Assembly: GCF_030272615.1 (NCBI RefSeq)
Contig: NC_081415.1
Span: forward strand, 265,767,925-265,831,924
Length of the DNA stretch: 64,000 bases
Direction of reading: 5' to 3'
DNA from: Cryptomeria japonica
Lineage: Eukaryota > Streptophyta > Pinopsida > Cupressales > Cupressaceae
Shown here: positions 47,100 to 57,582 of the stretch, piece by piece
Position numbering within the stretch: the stretch's first letter is position 1
How the letters are laid out: every line of letters begins with the position of its first letter
Made by a program: the position numbers and the translations under genes
The notes under the pieces: generated by a model
The model's database searches: none
Seen by the model: only the letters and a program-made list of their open reading frames with translations
Told to the model about the DNA's origin: nothing

Positions 47100-47260
47100 T
47101 TTAAAAATTTGCATGTAAATCTTATTAAAAAAATATATATATTTATATATATTCACCCTTAAAACTTTTATATTTATAAATTTATATAAATATAAATATA
47201 TATATATATTTATATAAAATATATTTAAAAAAATAAATAAATAAATAAATAAATAAGGGA
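47100..47260. repeat. AT-rich tract with (ATAA)n
   Basis: Tatata/tttata runs, ending in seven or so aaat/ataa units just before the GC-rich palindrome array. A second (TA)n tract lies at about 47755-47812. Confidence 0.85.
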
Positions 47261-47282
47261 AAAATTTGGCTGCTTGCGGACC

Positions 47283-47484
47283 CCACTGTGTGTGCACACA
47301 ATGTGGGCCGCGTGGCTTGCACTGTGCGAACACATAGTGTGGGCCGCTTCGACTCCCACTATGTGGACGCACAGTGTCGGCCGCGGCCGCCACTGTGTGG
47401 ACACACAGTGGTGTGAGCCGCCAGCGGCTCCCACTATGTGGACACACAGTGGTGCCGCGCCACCACTGTGCGTTCACATAGTGG
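47283..47484. repeat. Six spaced 22-24-bp palindromes in the solo LTR
   Basis: Units at about 47283-47306, 47319-47342, 47356-47379, 47390-47411, 47431-47452 and 47463-47484. Each is an imperfect inverted repeat with arm ccact[g/a]tgtg and mirrored arm cacac/t-agtgg around a 2-4-bp centre. Centre spacing is about 32-41 bp. Spacers are GC-rich and different (ggccgcg, ggccgcttcgac, gccgcggccg). This forms a GC-rich island in very AT-rich sequence. Confidence 0.9.
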
Positions 47485-48839
47485 TGCCCTCGGCCCCTCG
47501 CCCTTCTTCAAAACCTGCGACAAAAAAAGAATGTCCGCTGCCATGGGGGTTCGGCCCTGTGAAAAATTTAGTGGTAATTAAAAAAAAAGGAGATTAAACC
47601 CTAGCCTGGGTAGGGCTAGGGTAAATGAAATAAAAATAATATGATAGTTTAGAGTTGTTTAATATATATATATAAAAAATAGATGTCTAATTAGGGTTGG
47701 AAAAATATTGACTATTATATTGGAAGGTTATTATTTTTAAAGGATTAATAAATAAATATATATATATATAGATATATATATATATATAGATATATATATA
47801 TATATATATAAATACTGGTTGTATTTTTGGAGTAAATATTTAATGGAGAATTAAATATTTAATTACTTTCGTATGATTACTAATAGGAAGTAAAAGAAAG
47901 AGAAATATATAAAAAAAAAAATTTAAAAAAAACTTGTCTCATAATTTTAAATATATTTAATGTGTTAACTGCTTAATATTGCCCTAGTTAATTTAATTAG
48001 AGCATTAAAATTTTAAAATGGATGTTTAGACTATATAGCCATATTGGATATTGAATTAATCTTCCTCTCCTATTTTCTTTAACGTGATTGATTTAATAAA
48101 CTTTAATGACTAGGTATCTCGTGGAGATAAAATTAGACCAGTTAGATTTCCGCAAATATAATTAAACAATAATCGATGCTTGGTTCGTTTCTGAATTAGC
48201 TCGAATATAGATTTGGCAAATGCTTTAACTCTTGTCATGTGAGCAAACTTGTAAATTAATTAGTATTTAAAAAAAAAAAATTGTTCCATTTTTGCCCTAA
48301 ATTTTGGGCATGACATTGAACACCCTCTAGATCATTTGGAGTTGAAATACTAAAGGTTACATTAATGTTGAACACCAATTGCAATTATATTTGTTTAAAG
48401 CAATAATAGTGGTCCTCTTTACCTAAGTGGGGAATATCACGTTCTTGATGTTGTGTACCCAGATCATGCTCCACTTGCTCACCATCGACTACATGCTCTA
48501 AAATATTAACAAAAAATGTTACATTAATTACTACTCTAATTACAAATTAAGATGTTTAATTGTATTAATAGCTAAATAAATAAATTTGAATAGCAAATGA
48601 ATACCTCCACTTCTAGGATGCACATCCAGACCTTCATGTGCAGGTGGTGTTTCACAATTAGTAGGCTGCATTCCAATGACATGCACATTGTTATCATTGC
48701 TTGCTTATTTAAAACAAATATAGTCACTTTATGTTGGAACTCAACATCAATTAGATTATTGGTAAAGTATTCAATTTGAAACAACTTCCATTTAGCATAT
48801 TTACCTATGTGACGGATGCACTCGAATGTTGTGTATACC

Positions 48840-50805
48840 CACTCAATTTTCATAGCTGATCTGTCATGACTGAATAGCCTTGCTGGTAGGCAATTCTCTT
48901 GTCATCTTCTGTGGTCACTCTATTGAATTCAGAGCCCTACATTTTTGCTTGGTACCGTGAATTTTGCTTGCATTTTTTGATAAAAAAGAAAAACGTCTGC
49001 AATTTATTAATATTTTGATGCAATATTTCGTTTACATGAGATACTTACAATTCATGCAACAAGTTTCATGTAACCACCAGAGCTGAGTTTGTGTTGCTTG
49101 TTCTTTTCTTTCCTTGCTTTGGTTGCCTTTGACATGTCACTTAGTCTATCAAAAGCTTGAAATATGTTAAATTATATAAATATAAAGAGTAATTAATTAG
49201 TACATAATTACATTCTTAATAGTATCTCATACCTTCTTCTGGCATCTAGTGGTGTATTTCCTTTTTTCCTTTCAATTCTCTCCTTGGCATCCAAAATCAG
49301 ATCCTTCCACTCCCTCTCTGGAATCATGGGGGGATGCTCGTACTTTAGGTTCCTCTCCAAATGGGTTCTGTATTGGTCCCTCACATACTTTAGATATGTG
49401 CTAGCTTTTTCAAGGAGCTTGGTTTTGTCAAAGGTGTCATTTCCAAACCACTCAACCATTTGGTTTGTCAATTCATCTTTTAACCCTTTTTCTTGGTCAT
49501 TCCACCTTTTAAAGCAAAAAAAAACCTGTTAGATTCAGAAATGAACTGAAGCTACATTTATTACACTTCAAGAAATGGATCAAAGGAAAACTATTCTAGC
49601 AATGATATAAAATCAAAAGTGGATTAGGGTTAGTTCACATATGATGTACCACCTTTTACATATGGTGGGCCCAAATATCTACAATGAAATGTCACTAAGA
49701 TGTTTATAGATAATATCATTGTCTGCAAAAAATTCATGGGATCATTAGTCCAAAATGAGTGATCATAAAGTAAATTACAATTAGAGTATATATAATAATA
49801 ATTTTAAAGTACTTGGAAACTTTTGTATCTTTAAGGGAATCATTTCTTTGTCGCTCATCGCCAATGTGGCCTGCAACATTCTCGTACTAACAATACGAGA
49901 AGATCTAAGAAATGATGGTATGTTATTAGCAGTAGTCACCTTTGGCACATCCTCATGTGCATCTCCTCCTGCAAAAAATGAATCCACTATGAAATGGTAT
50001 TAGAATTCAAGAAATAATGCTTGAAGGTAAATAAACACATGACAAAAGATAGAGAAAAAGAGGGATCTATCAATAGTGGGCAGTCCAATATGACGTGCAC
50101 TAGAGAATGTCTGCATGCTACGTGTTGCTCACATTGCAGTCGGCAATACTGGTGAGGGTAACCTCTGATGAGGTGGTGGTGACATTTGCACAATAACATT
50201 GACAACACCTAAAGAATAATACATTAAATATATCAAACATTAAATATACGAAAAGTGCAAGAATTGTAAACAAGGATGAACCTTTATTTTGAAAATTGAC
50301 AGTATCAAGTATGATGTTTTTTGGGTACTTAGAGTGATAAGCCAAGCAAGTGATAATACAAGAAAATCGTCATCACTTGAAGAATCTACAACACCCTGAT
50401 CATGGGAATGACTTTGATGAGGGCAGATAAATTGCTGTAAAAACAATACGTACATATTTTAGTTAATGACATAAAAGAGAATAAAATATAAACAATTATT
50501 GAACTTTTGTTATAATGAAAGCTTTCATTATTGCTTACTTGCAAGTTTTCTGCTGTCCGAAGCAATAATTCCACCCTCTCTCGTATCTCATCAGTGATAG
50601 GATGCACAACTGCCAAAGCAACAATCTCTTTTCTAATTTTTATAAGAGGCATTTTAAAGAATTTGATAAGGTCTGTGGGATCTTCAAGGTCATCATCACT
50701 TAACCCTAATAATTCCACATCCCTAGAAAGGTGCTCAGGTACTGCAACTCCCTTTCCCTTTCCCCAAACATCCGTCTGTGTCAAGAATATCATTAACAAT
50801 AACAA
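48840..50805 (-). pseudogene. CACTA copy 2 second gene, Transposase_24 (TnpA-like)
   Basis: Exon-like blocks parallel those of copy 1: 50805-50560 (TDVWGKGKGVAVPEHLSRDV, KFFKMPLIKIRKEIVALAVV, RERVELLLRTAENLQ), 50345-49990 with intronic breaks, 49471-49208 (MVEWFGNDTFDKTKLLEKAS, YVRDQYRTHLERNLKYEHPP, EWKDLILDAKERIERKKG) and about 49150-48900 with the GGY-type basic block. Here the residue corresponding to Leu in copy 1 is Trp (REWKDL), as is usual for the family, so copy 2 is closer to the ancestral form. Introns and some stops remain unresolved. Confidence 0.65.
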
Positions 50806-51059
50806 AATTAGTATAAATCACTAAAAAAAAGAACATAATAATGTAACAATTTGCTTCTATCTAATTTGTACAATTACAATGAGGTTTACCTACTCGATAG
50901 AAGTGTCACAAGCTACATCTCTTCCTGTGATATGTAATGGATCCATGTCGGCTTGTGACAAAGAAAAAATATAAAAAACGTTAGCAAAATTAAACCAATA
51001 GACTTAGCAAAAAAACTTCATAATAAAATGGTATATTGGATTCATTAATTGGAGGTTGG

Positions 51060-51828
51060 TTAATTTAAATGGTATATAGTATGTACCACCTCCATGATAT
51101 AAACTTTGTTTGTATCTATACGATTCAAACTATAATCGATTAGAAGCTCTTCGCCTGCACTTATTGATTTTATCGCACATACAAATACACGATTTCCCTC
51201 GCGCGCCTCAAATATACAATTGGGTTGTTTATTAGTTGACCTAGGTCGCGTACTATTTATAAAACCTACAATATTCCTTGTTGCTTTTGGCCGACCATCA
51301 ATGTATACAGCCACTAGTTTACTTTGATCATTATCTTTTTGCTGTATATAATTTGCTGACAGTGCATACCTACGCATACTTTTTTTATATTTAACAATCT
51401 GCATCCAATGTTTGTAATTGTAACAAGGTCCAACAAACTCCATCAATTCTGCAACTCTATTGTAATAGACCTTTATGTCATCCATGGAAAATAAGCCTAA
51501 ACCATGTAACGACAAAGGTGTTATATGACATCCTATCGTTAACACAAAAATCGGTGTTTATTGGAGGAAGTTCCTTGGGCACCCATTGTTTCTGTAGATG
51601 TCTGTACCTATGTGGAACCTCAATGTCACCTTTGGTCTCATCATCATAAGAACATGACCCCCCTTGAGAAAGTAAAAATTTCATACATTTATTGAATTTT
51701 CTTCTAATTTTTTGACCTCTTGTTGATCTCCCTATTGTAGACCTACTATATGTGTCACTTTCATTTTCTATTACTGTATTTTCCTCACTCAACAAAGACA
51801 GATCTAACAAATACCTATTTGGGGGTAC
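51060..51828 (-). pseudogene. SET-domain gene fragment carried in CACTA copy 2
   Basis: The main frame (51545-51060) reads GCHITPLSLHGLGLFSMDDI at its start, then QQKDNDQSKLVAVYIDGRPK, GFINSTRP, NCIFEAREGNRVFVCAIKSI and SAGEELLIDYSLNRID. That is the SET arrangement: GxGxF entry, the N-x-x-F/N-C-x-F pocket region and the GEEL-x-DY end. Upstream (51828-51540) another phase reads VPPNRYLLDLSLLSEENTVI ... VPHRYRHLQKQWVPKELPPI and joins at about 51535 through a frameshift. A clean acceptor TGCAG precedes VPPNRY at 51829. SET proteins are lysine methyltransferases, and residues of the S-adenosylmethionine pocket seem partly kept. It lies between the two transposase genes, in their orientation. Confidence 0.68.
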
Positions 51829-52080
51829 CTGCACTCCATGAAATGAGAGAGTTAATTGGTAATGAGAGAGAAATTTTGCAAATGAGGGTAATGTTGATGA
51901 AGAAGTTAGCCCTAAAGTTGATTTTGGGATGAAAATTGGAATAAGTCCAACCGGGGCCTCAAGTGTTGATAACTGTATTAGATTGGCTACTAATGTCGAG
52001 GTTTGAAAAACTGAGAAAGTTTGTTTTCCAAGTAATTTAAAAAAAAAAATTGCTTCTATAGGGTGTATTGACTAGTTATA

Positions 52081-52420
52081 CCTGTCCATCCATGAGATTG
52101 TGCAGGATCCTCGTCAAAGGGGTTCAGGGTCCTGTACAATGTAATTCAATTATCTTATGTTAGCTAAAAATTATATAGTACACAACATGAACAACATGAA
52201 CAACATGAACTTTGTAGACAAAAAGAGTATTAAATAATAAAAAGATTTTGTCATCAAAATCATTGTAAATTTTTTAATTCCTTACCTTTACTTTATGTAG
52301 ACTATGCAAGATCCTCAACTAAATGGTTGACGATGTCTATAGTCAATGACCTATTCCCACCAAGGGTGACAACATCACACAGGGACTATACCTGAAATCA
52401 ACACCATCAATTGAGCATCA
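52081..52420 (-). other. Possible upstream exons of the SET fragment
   Basis: Two exon-like stretches on the minus strand: LYRTLNPFDEDPAQSHGWTG followed by GTATAA (about 52140-52082), and SLCDVVTLGGNRSLTIDIVN ... followed by GTAAGG (about 52391-52285). They are bounded by plausible splice signals. Whether they belong to the SET gene or to the transposase cannot be told from sequence alone. Confidence 0.35.
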
Positions 52421-52937
52421 TAAGCATTACTACATTTGTAAGTTGATAAACAATAAATACATATGTATCATAAGCATTAGAAGCATCACATGATGTGTCA
52501 TCATATATGTAATTGAGCATCACAATTAGCATCACATATCATGTGTCATCATAAACATGTAATTCATCACATATGTATCATAAATCACCATCCATCACAT
52601 AGGTAATAAACAATCCATGTTCTATAAATAAACACAAAGTTCAAAAAATGTCACATGCATCATCATAAACATGTGATCCATCACATATGTATTTTAAATC
52701 AACATCCATCACATAGCTAATAAACAATCCAATTTACATAAATAAACACAATTTAAAAATTGTCACATAAATACTCACTCTCCCTATCTCCATCTCCATA
52801 TTAAAAGGTGCATCATGAATTAATTATGTAATGGCATTAGAATTCAAAACATAATGAATTAATTATGTAAAAAAGATTCTATCAAGAAGTCAATATTAAA
52901 TAGATAATATACTAAGTGCATACCTCATACATTTCAT

Positions 52938-52998
52938 TCTTCATCATCATGAACATCAAGGTCATCATCACCATCATCATCATCATCAGCATCATCAA

Positions 52999-53040
<42 letters not shown>

Positions 53041-53168
53041 TGTCATCATCATTATCATCATCATCAACGTCTTCACCATAATCATCACCATCACCATCAC
53101 CATCACCATCACCATCACCATCACCATCATCATCATCATCTTCTTCTTCTTGTTCTTGTTCTTCTTCA
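52938..53168. repeat. (ATC/GAT)n microsatellite, copy 2
   Basis: Long run of cat triplets with interspersed cac, then ctt triplets. On the transposase strand it follows the DUF4216 region and would encode an Asp-rich, then Met- or His-rich tail depending on phase. About twice the length of the copy 1 tract. Confidence 0.9.
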
Positions 53169-53182
53169 TCATCACTGAGAAA

Positions 53183-53700
53183 CTATCGATCGTGATCATC
53201 ATCCACTTCATCTTCTACTTCTTTGGTATCTTCTTCTTCCATCACATTATACTTTATCGGCCTTCCTCTTGGATCATGTCTAACAACAAATGACCAACCT
53301 GGTTTATGTGGAACCTCTAAGTAAAATACTTGCTCACATTGGCTTGGAAGAACATAGGGCTCATCCCCAACTGGTTCAAATGACCTTGTATTTATCATTA
53401 TAAAACCATTATCATGTTCAATAATAGTTCTATCAGGATCATTTTTATTCAATCGTAGTATGTACCATTTGACGACGAACAAAACTAATTTGAAGGAATT
53501 AAAGTCACACTCAAGTATATCATCCAAAATGCCATATTATCGATTTTGAGATTGTTGAGGATGAATGTCATTTCTCAATGAAATATTTGTCACCTCAAAG
53601 ACTGTATTGATGCCGGAATCACAAGTTTTCTTCGTGTCATCCAAATTTTTTATGCGAAATTTATGACCATTGCAACACATAGCGTTGTGGTGTTTGACCT
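53183..53700 (-). pseudogene. CACTA copy 2 transposase, DUF4216 region
   Basis: Reads KFRIKNLDDTKKTCDSGINT, EVTNISLRNDIHPQQSQNR, a stop, then DDILECDFNSFKLVLFVVKW, NGFIMINTRSFEPVGDEPYV and QVFYLEVPHKPGWSFVVRHD. Same architecture as copy 1 with a handful of substitutions. The single TAA/TAG separating the two blocks is at the same place as in copy 1, so the lesion predates the divergence of the copies or reflects an intron. Confidence 0.82.
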
Positions 53701-53789
53701 GCGATATGTCAAACATGTAAAATTTATTGCATTGTGAGTTGATAAACATATGGGTGATTAATAAATTTATACGTACCTGCTTATCTCTT

Positions 53790-54660
53790 AAACCATATGC
53801 TAAATCAATTTCCCTTTGCATAACATTGGAATCTCCACTACGATGTGCTTCTTTAACCAATGAAGCCACACCTTCCCATGTTAACGTGCGTCCAAAATGT
53901 TGACAACGTTCAATCCATATCGTCATCCAATCAAGATTGTTTGCAATATACAAATGTAGTGCATCCCACTCTTGACCAACTGTACAAAAAATAAATAGAT
54001 GTCTTACAATCGATTTATTTTGAAGATTAAGAATTAATTAACTACAATAACATCTTATAATTACCTCTCACTTTCCTCAATCTACCTTTCCCCATCGAGT
54101 ACTCCCCTTCGAATTTGTTAATGGTGTTGGGATCCCAAATGAGATCCACGTGGATCTTTGCTGCAAACTTAGGAAGATATTCAAAAATGTACAACATAGT
54201 CTGGTATACCATATATCCCTCCACCATAGAACCCTCAAGATGTGCTCTTTTTCAAACCAAAGCCTTCAAAATTTTCAAGTGCCTCTCAACCATCCACATT
54301 GACCTAGTGTGTACAGGTCCACACAATTCAATCTCCTCAACTTGGTGTATGAGGTAGTGTTATTGTGCATTGAAAAAAGCTGGAGGTAGACACTTTTGTG
54401 TTTCACACATTAAATGAGGAATTTTTCTCTTCCAATATTTAATATTGTCTTAATGGATTTCTTTACATGACAACCACCTACAAGGTATTCAAGACGCAAA
54501 AAAATATATTACATAACAAGTAAAACAAATCGCAAATATAATATCTATTCAACGAACTAAACAAATATCACTACTTACCTCATGTATTTTCCAAGATCAT
54601 ATATGACTTGCTTGACATTATTGTCAAAGTCATCTAGGAGAGATAGAGGTAGCACATATT
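53790..54660 (-). pseudogene. CACTA copy 2 transposase, DUF4218 region
   Basis: Minus-strand blocks VLPLSLLDDFDNNVKQVIYD, KCLPPAFFNAQ, stop, HYLIHQVEEIELCGPVHTRS, MWMVERHLKILKALV, MVEGYMVYQTMLYIFEYLPK, HLYIANNLDWMTIWIERCQH and GVASLVKEAHRSGDSNVMQR correspond to the DUF4218 domain and its C-terminal continuation. Several stops are present (for example within FNAQ*HY, near 54360). GT/AG-like boundaries separate the blocks. Confidence 0.8.
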
Positions 54661-54749
54661 GCAACAATTATAAAATTATCTTTTCATTTTTTTGTAACAT
54701 AATGAAAAGTACACGTACGCGCAGTACTTAAATACATACTAAAAACACA

Positions 54750-56030
54750 AGAACATGAACCTTAATGAAGGTATGCCAATCATGCGTTTTCATCCCTGGC
54801 CCAAATTCACTTTTCTTTGATATGAGATTGTTTATGTTCGTAGCAAATCTTATGGGAAATCGAATTTTTCATATGAATTCTTTTATAGAATTGCTTTGCT
54901 TGTCCGTTAATAACCAAGGAAGCTCAGTTATATTAATCTGGTCTCCATGGCTATTTGATTGAATGACTTTTATCATTGCATGATTGGAATCATGAATGTC
55001 ACTACATATTTTGACAATTTTTTCTTTGCCACGCCTTCCATCCAATATTTTCCATACTGTCTCTATTATATTCTTTCCAATATGCATACTATGAAACAAA
55101 TGAACAATTTGTAACTGCTCGTAGTAGGGCAACCTACTAAATTGTCGAGGATAACTTTTTAGTCCCTTAGGAAGGTGGTCATTTATGCCTTCACGACCTT
55201 CATGATCATCAATCACATCATTAGTAAACAAAACAAAATAGAAAAGATGTTTTATGACAAACCAATAGATGGAATGACATTACCTTGACGATTAATTCTA
55301 TTATATTCCAACTTCCACAGGTGAGGTGTCATTCTTCATGGATTTGATGTATTCTCTTCTTTCCCATTGAAAAGATGTTTTTTAGTATTTCGATACTTAT
55401 GATTTTTGTGGAGAAAGTGACTATACTCATCAAACATTTGCTTTCCTAAACTTTTTGAATGACGATATTTCATCTTTGGACCACAAATAGGACATGCAAA
55501 TTTTCCCTTTGTTTGAAGACCTACAAGATAATGTATAATTGGATTAAATATGATAATTTTTTGAATTATACTGTTCATGCACAACTTAAACACTATAACA
55601 TACCACAAAAATGTGTTAGCCCCGAGGCATCATGTATTGTCCATAGAAGCATCGCATGGAATTGAAATTGTCTTTATCCTATTGGTCTAGAGACGTCATA
55701 CATAGTGACACCATTCTATAACTCTAGCAACTCGTCGATAAGAGGCTCGATATATACATTCATATCTTTAACTTGGTACTTACCTAATCGAATGAACAAA
55801 AACATTACATAATTATTATGACCATTTTACTGTGATATTTATAATTAAATTTAGACGACTATATTTAAATGATAAAATACCTAGAACAATCATTGCCAAC
55901 ATTATGTGGTCCCTCTTTATTGACATCAATGGAGGAATTTTATTGTTGATAACAAAAACAAGCCACACTAAGTAAATAGATCTCATCTCTCCAAATGGAT
56001 TGACACCTTCCGCTGCCAATGAAAGCCTGA
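54750..56030 (-). pseudogene. CACTA copy 2 transposase, tnp2 catalytic region
   Basis: Blocks on the minus strand: AAEGVNPFGEMRSIYLVWLV and VINNKIPPLMSIKRDHIMLA (56019-55816), KGKFACPICGPKMKYRHSKS and YSHFLHKNHKYRNTKKHLF (55608-55336), LKSYPRQFSRLPYYEQLQIV, HLFHSMHIGKNIIETVWKIL (55231-54869) and SEFGPGMKTHDWHTFIKVHV near 54780. These equal the tnp2 family landmarks DGxNPFG...PP, the zinc-like CPxC, D-x-MHIEKN and M-K-SHD. The replacement of the usual Asp before MHI by Ser (HSMHIGKN) may affect catalysis. This is the module missing from copy 1. Confidence 0.82.
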
Positions 56031-56279
56031 GATTATGAGGTTCTTCTTTAAAGTGTGGCCACTTTTCCTATATGTCCATAAATGCTGAACCATCCACATA
56101 AATTCAAATAATGTCATCTTGACTTCTATTGTGTGCATGGTAATCCATAAATTGTGCCAAGCTAGTGCACTTGAATAATCATTGCATACGTGGAATAATG
56201 GGAATATAGCGAAGAACCTTGCAAGGAACCCTTTTTGTTATTTGATCTATTTGGTATCTATTGATATAACATTCAGGGA

Positions 56280-57203
56280 ATTCAATTCAAAATTCATGTT
56301 GTTTGTGATATATAATATGATCATTGGGAAAAGCATCTATTTCTTGATACTCCATTCCAATATCTTTCATAACGACAGATAATTCTCGGTATGAGTGTGG
56401 TAGAATATTTGATGGTGGTAACAAAAACTCACCTATCAATCTATAGCAAAAAAAGATAATTTGTTATAATAAAGAATATTAATGATACAACATGATTCAC
56501 AGTTTATTATGACATATATGACATACCTTAACATATGTGACATTGTTATGTTGGATAAACCATTCATAACCTTCAAGTTCACCAACAACAATACAATGGA
56601 GAGAAGAGTTGCCTGCGAGCCTTTGTAAAGGGCCTCAGATGCCTTCTCAAGTAGAGGGACATCATGAAAAACATCAAGGTCATCTTCATCATCATGATTA
56701 GCTGTGCAAGTACTAAATGAGTCATGGATCAATGTATTTGTACCATCATCTTCAATTATGTTTTCTGGCTCATGATTGTCATCTTCCATGGGATCATTAT
56801 CTTCAGCTTCAATATTCACACCTCCATGTTCATCCACTTCAAAAACCATATTCTCAGGGTTGTGTTGATCCATACCATGTGCTCCAGGGTGCTCGACCTA
56901 TATAAAATTGATAAACATAAATAAACCGTGATCATGATCTCATCATCACGTGATTTATTATGTATATAAATTGTCAAAATGATATAATGAAAAACTTACC
57001 AATGGATGATAATCATGTCCACCTTCAATGTGACCATGCAACCTACAATGTTTCTTTGCTATTTTGATTAGAAGCCTTCTAGTCTTTAACCCCTTACAAA
57101 TTTTGCATGGACAATAACATTTTCCATCACCTTTTCTTTTCAAGTTAGACCACAATCTAGCAATTGTCTCCTTATTTTGTTGTTTGTTGATATTGTCTGA
57201 CAT
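56280..57203 (-). pseudogene. CACTA copy 2 transposase, N-terminal exons
   Basis: First block 57203-56990: MSDNINKQQNKETIARLWSN, then CYCPCKICKGLKTRRL and HCRLHGHIEGGHDYHPLV, the transposase-associated zinc-like domain (CPCxxC...H). Second block 56873-56530: acidic linker (DDDEDDLDVFHDVPLLEKAS-like, here HDDEDDLDVFHDVPL), then LYKGSQATLLSIVLLLVNLK and MNGLSNITMSHML. Third block about 56430-56282: EFLLPPSNILPHSYRELSVV, MKDIGMEYQEIDAFPNDHII. The Y-x-G-[S/C]-x-x-S, LxNLK-x-x-NG and IDACPND-like signatures are those of CACTA proteins. A GT donor follows the first block. Confidence 0.8.
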
Positions 57204-57582
57204 GGTCTTTCTTCAAAGGAAAGAAAATAGAAATTATCATCATTGAACAAAGCATCTTATTGAATTTAGATTTCTAGTTTGCTTATGGTACATCACACAA
57301 CATGGAAAACAAGAAATACTCAATAAATAATAGGATTCATTGATCTAGTATTATCACAATCTGCACTTGGCCTTCAATATTTTCTCCTCCTAACATTGTT
57401 TATCCATTACCTGTCAAGTATAGAACTCTAAAACCCATGGCTATTAAAATACAGAAGACAACATTTTAGCATCTTATAATCATCTGTTATAAAACCAAAG
57501 CACTTGGGAGTGATTCTTTTTTTTGTCATAGTCTAGGAAAATGGTGTCTACTGGAGCCTTGAATAACTGACTAGAAAGATTT
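57204..57582. other. No gene seen between CACTA copy 2 and the CWC22 pseudogene
   Basis: AT-rich. It should contain the 5' end of the CACTA element and the 3' end of the CWC22 piece. No TAGTG terminal motif and no poly-T (minus-strand poly-A) was seen. Confidence 0.45.

Larger units (their letters stand above)
44458..48315 (+). repeat. Solo LTR (3,858 bp) inserted in CACTA copy 2
   Basis: It starts TGTGAGGCCTCACC and ends GGGCATGACA, giving TG...CA ends. It is flanked by a perfect 5-bp duplication TTGAA (44453-44457 and 48316-48320). Copy 1 of the CACTA is continuous across the equivalent point. There is no second LTR, PBS or polypurine tract inside, so it is best read as the remnant of LTR-LTR recombination of a large gypsy-like element. 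It is AT-rich with a (TG)n run, AT microsatellites and a GC-rich palindrome array. Orientation is assumed; no frame in it resembles a known protein. Confidence 0.82.
42713..57203 (-). mobile_element. CACTA (En/Spm) DNA transposon, copy 2
   Basis: A longer relative of copy 1. On the minus strand it carries, from the right: N-terminal zinc-like domain, linker, tnp2 core, DUF4218, DUF4216, then a SET-domain fragment and a Transposase_24-like gene. A solo LTR (44458-48315) interrupts its 3' region. I could not find CACTA-type terminal inverted repeats, so both outer limits are approximate: left by homology to copy 1, right by the first transposase exon. Confidence 0.82.

Noticed and set aside
47283-47484. 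Direct repeats with spacers, superficially like a CRISPR array
   Set aside because: Six short imperfect palindromes with 10-18-bp spacers inside a plant LTR; repeat and spacer lengths and context are wrong for CRISPR.
47070-47597. Open frames on both strands over the palindrome array (repeated CVHT/WTHS phrases)
   Set aside because: The periodic peptides result from the palindromic DNA repeat; both strands are open for the same reason and no domain is present.
52912-53293. Open frames on both strands with long runs of Met or Ile/Thr
   Set aside because: They are translations of the ATC/GAT microsatellite in non-coding phases; only the Asp-rich phase belongs to a gene.
13600-57480. CACTA terminal inverted repeats and 3-bp target duplications
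   Set aside because: Looked for CACTA...TAGTG ends around both copies and found none convincing, so outer limits are left approximate.
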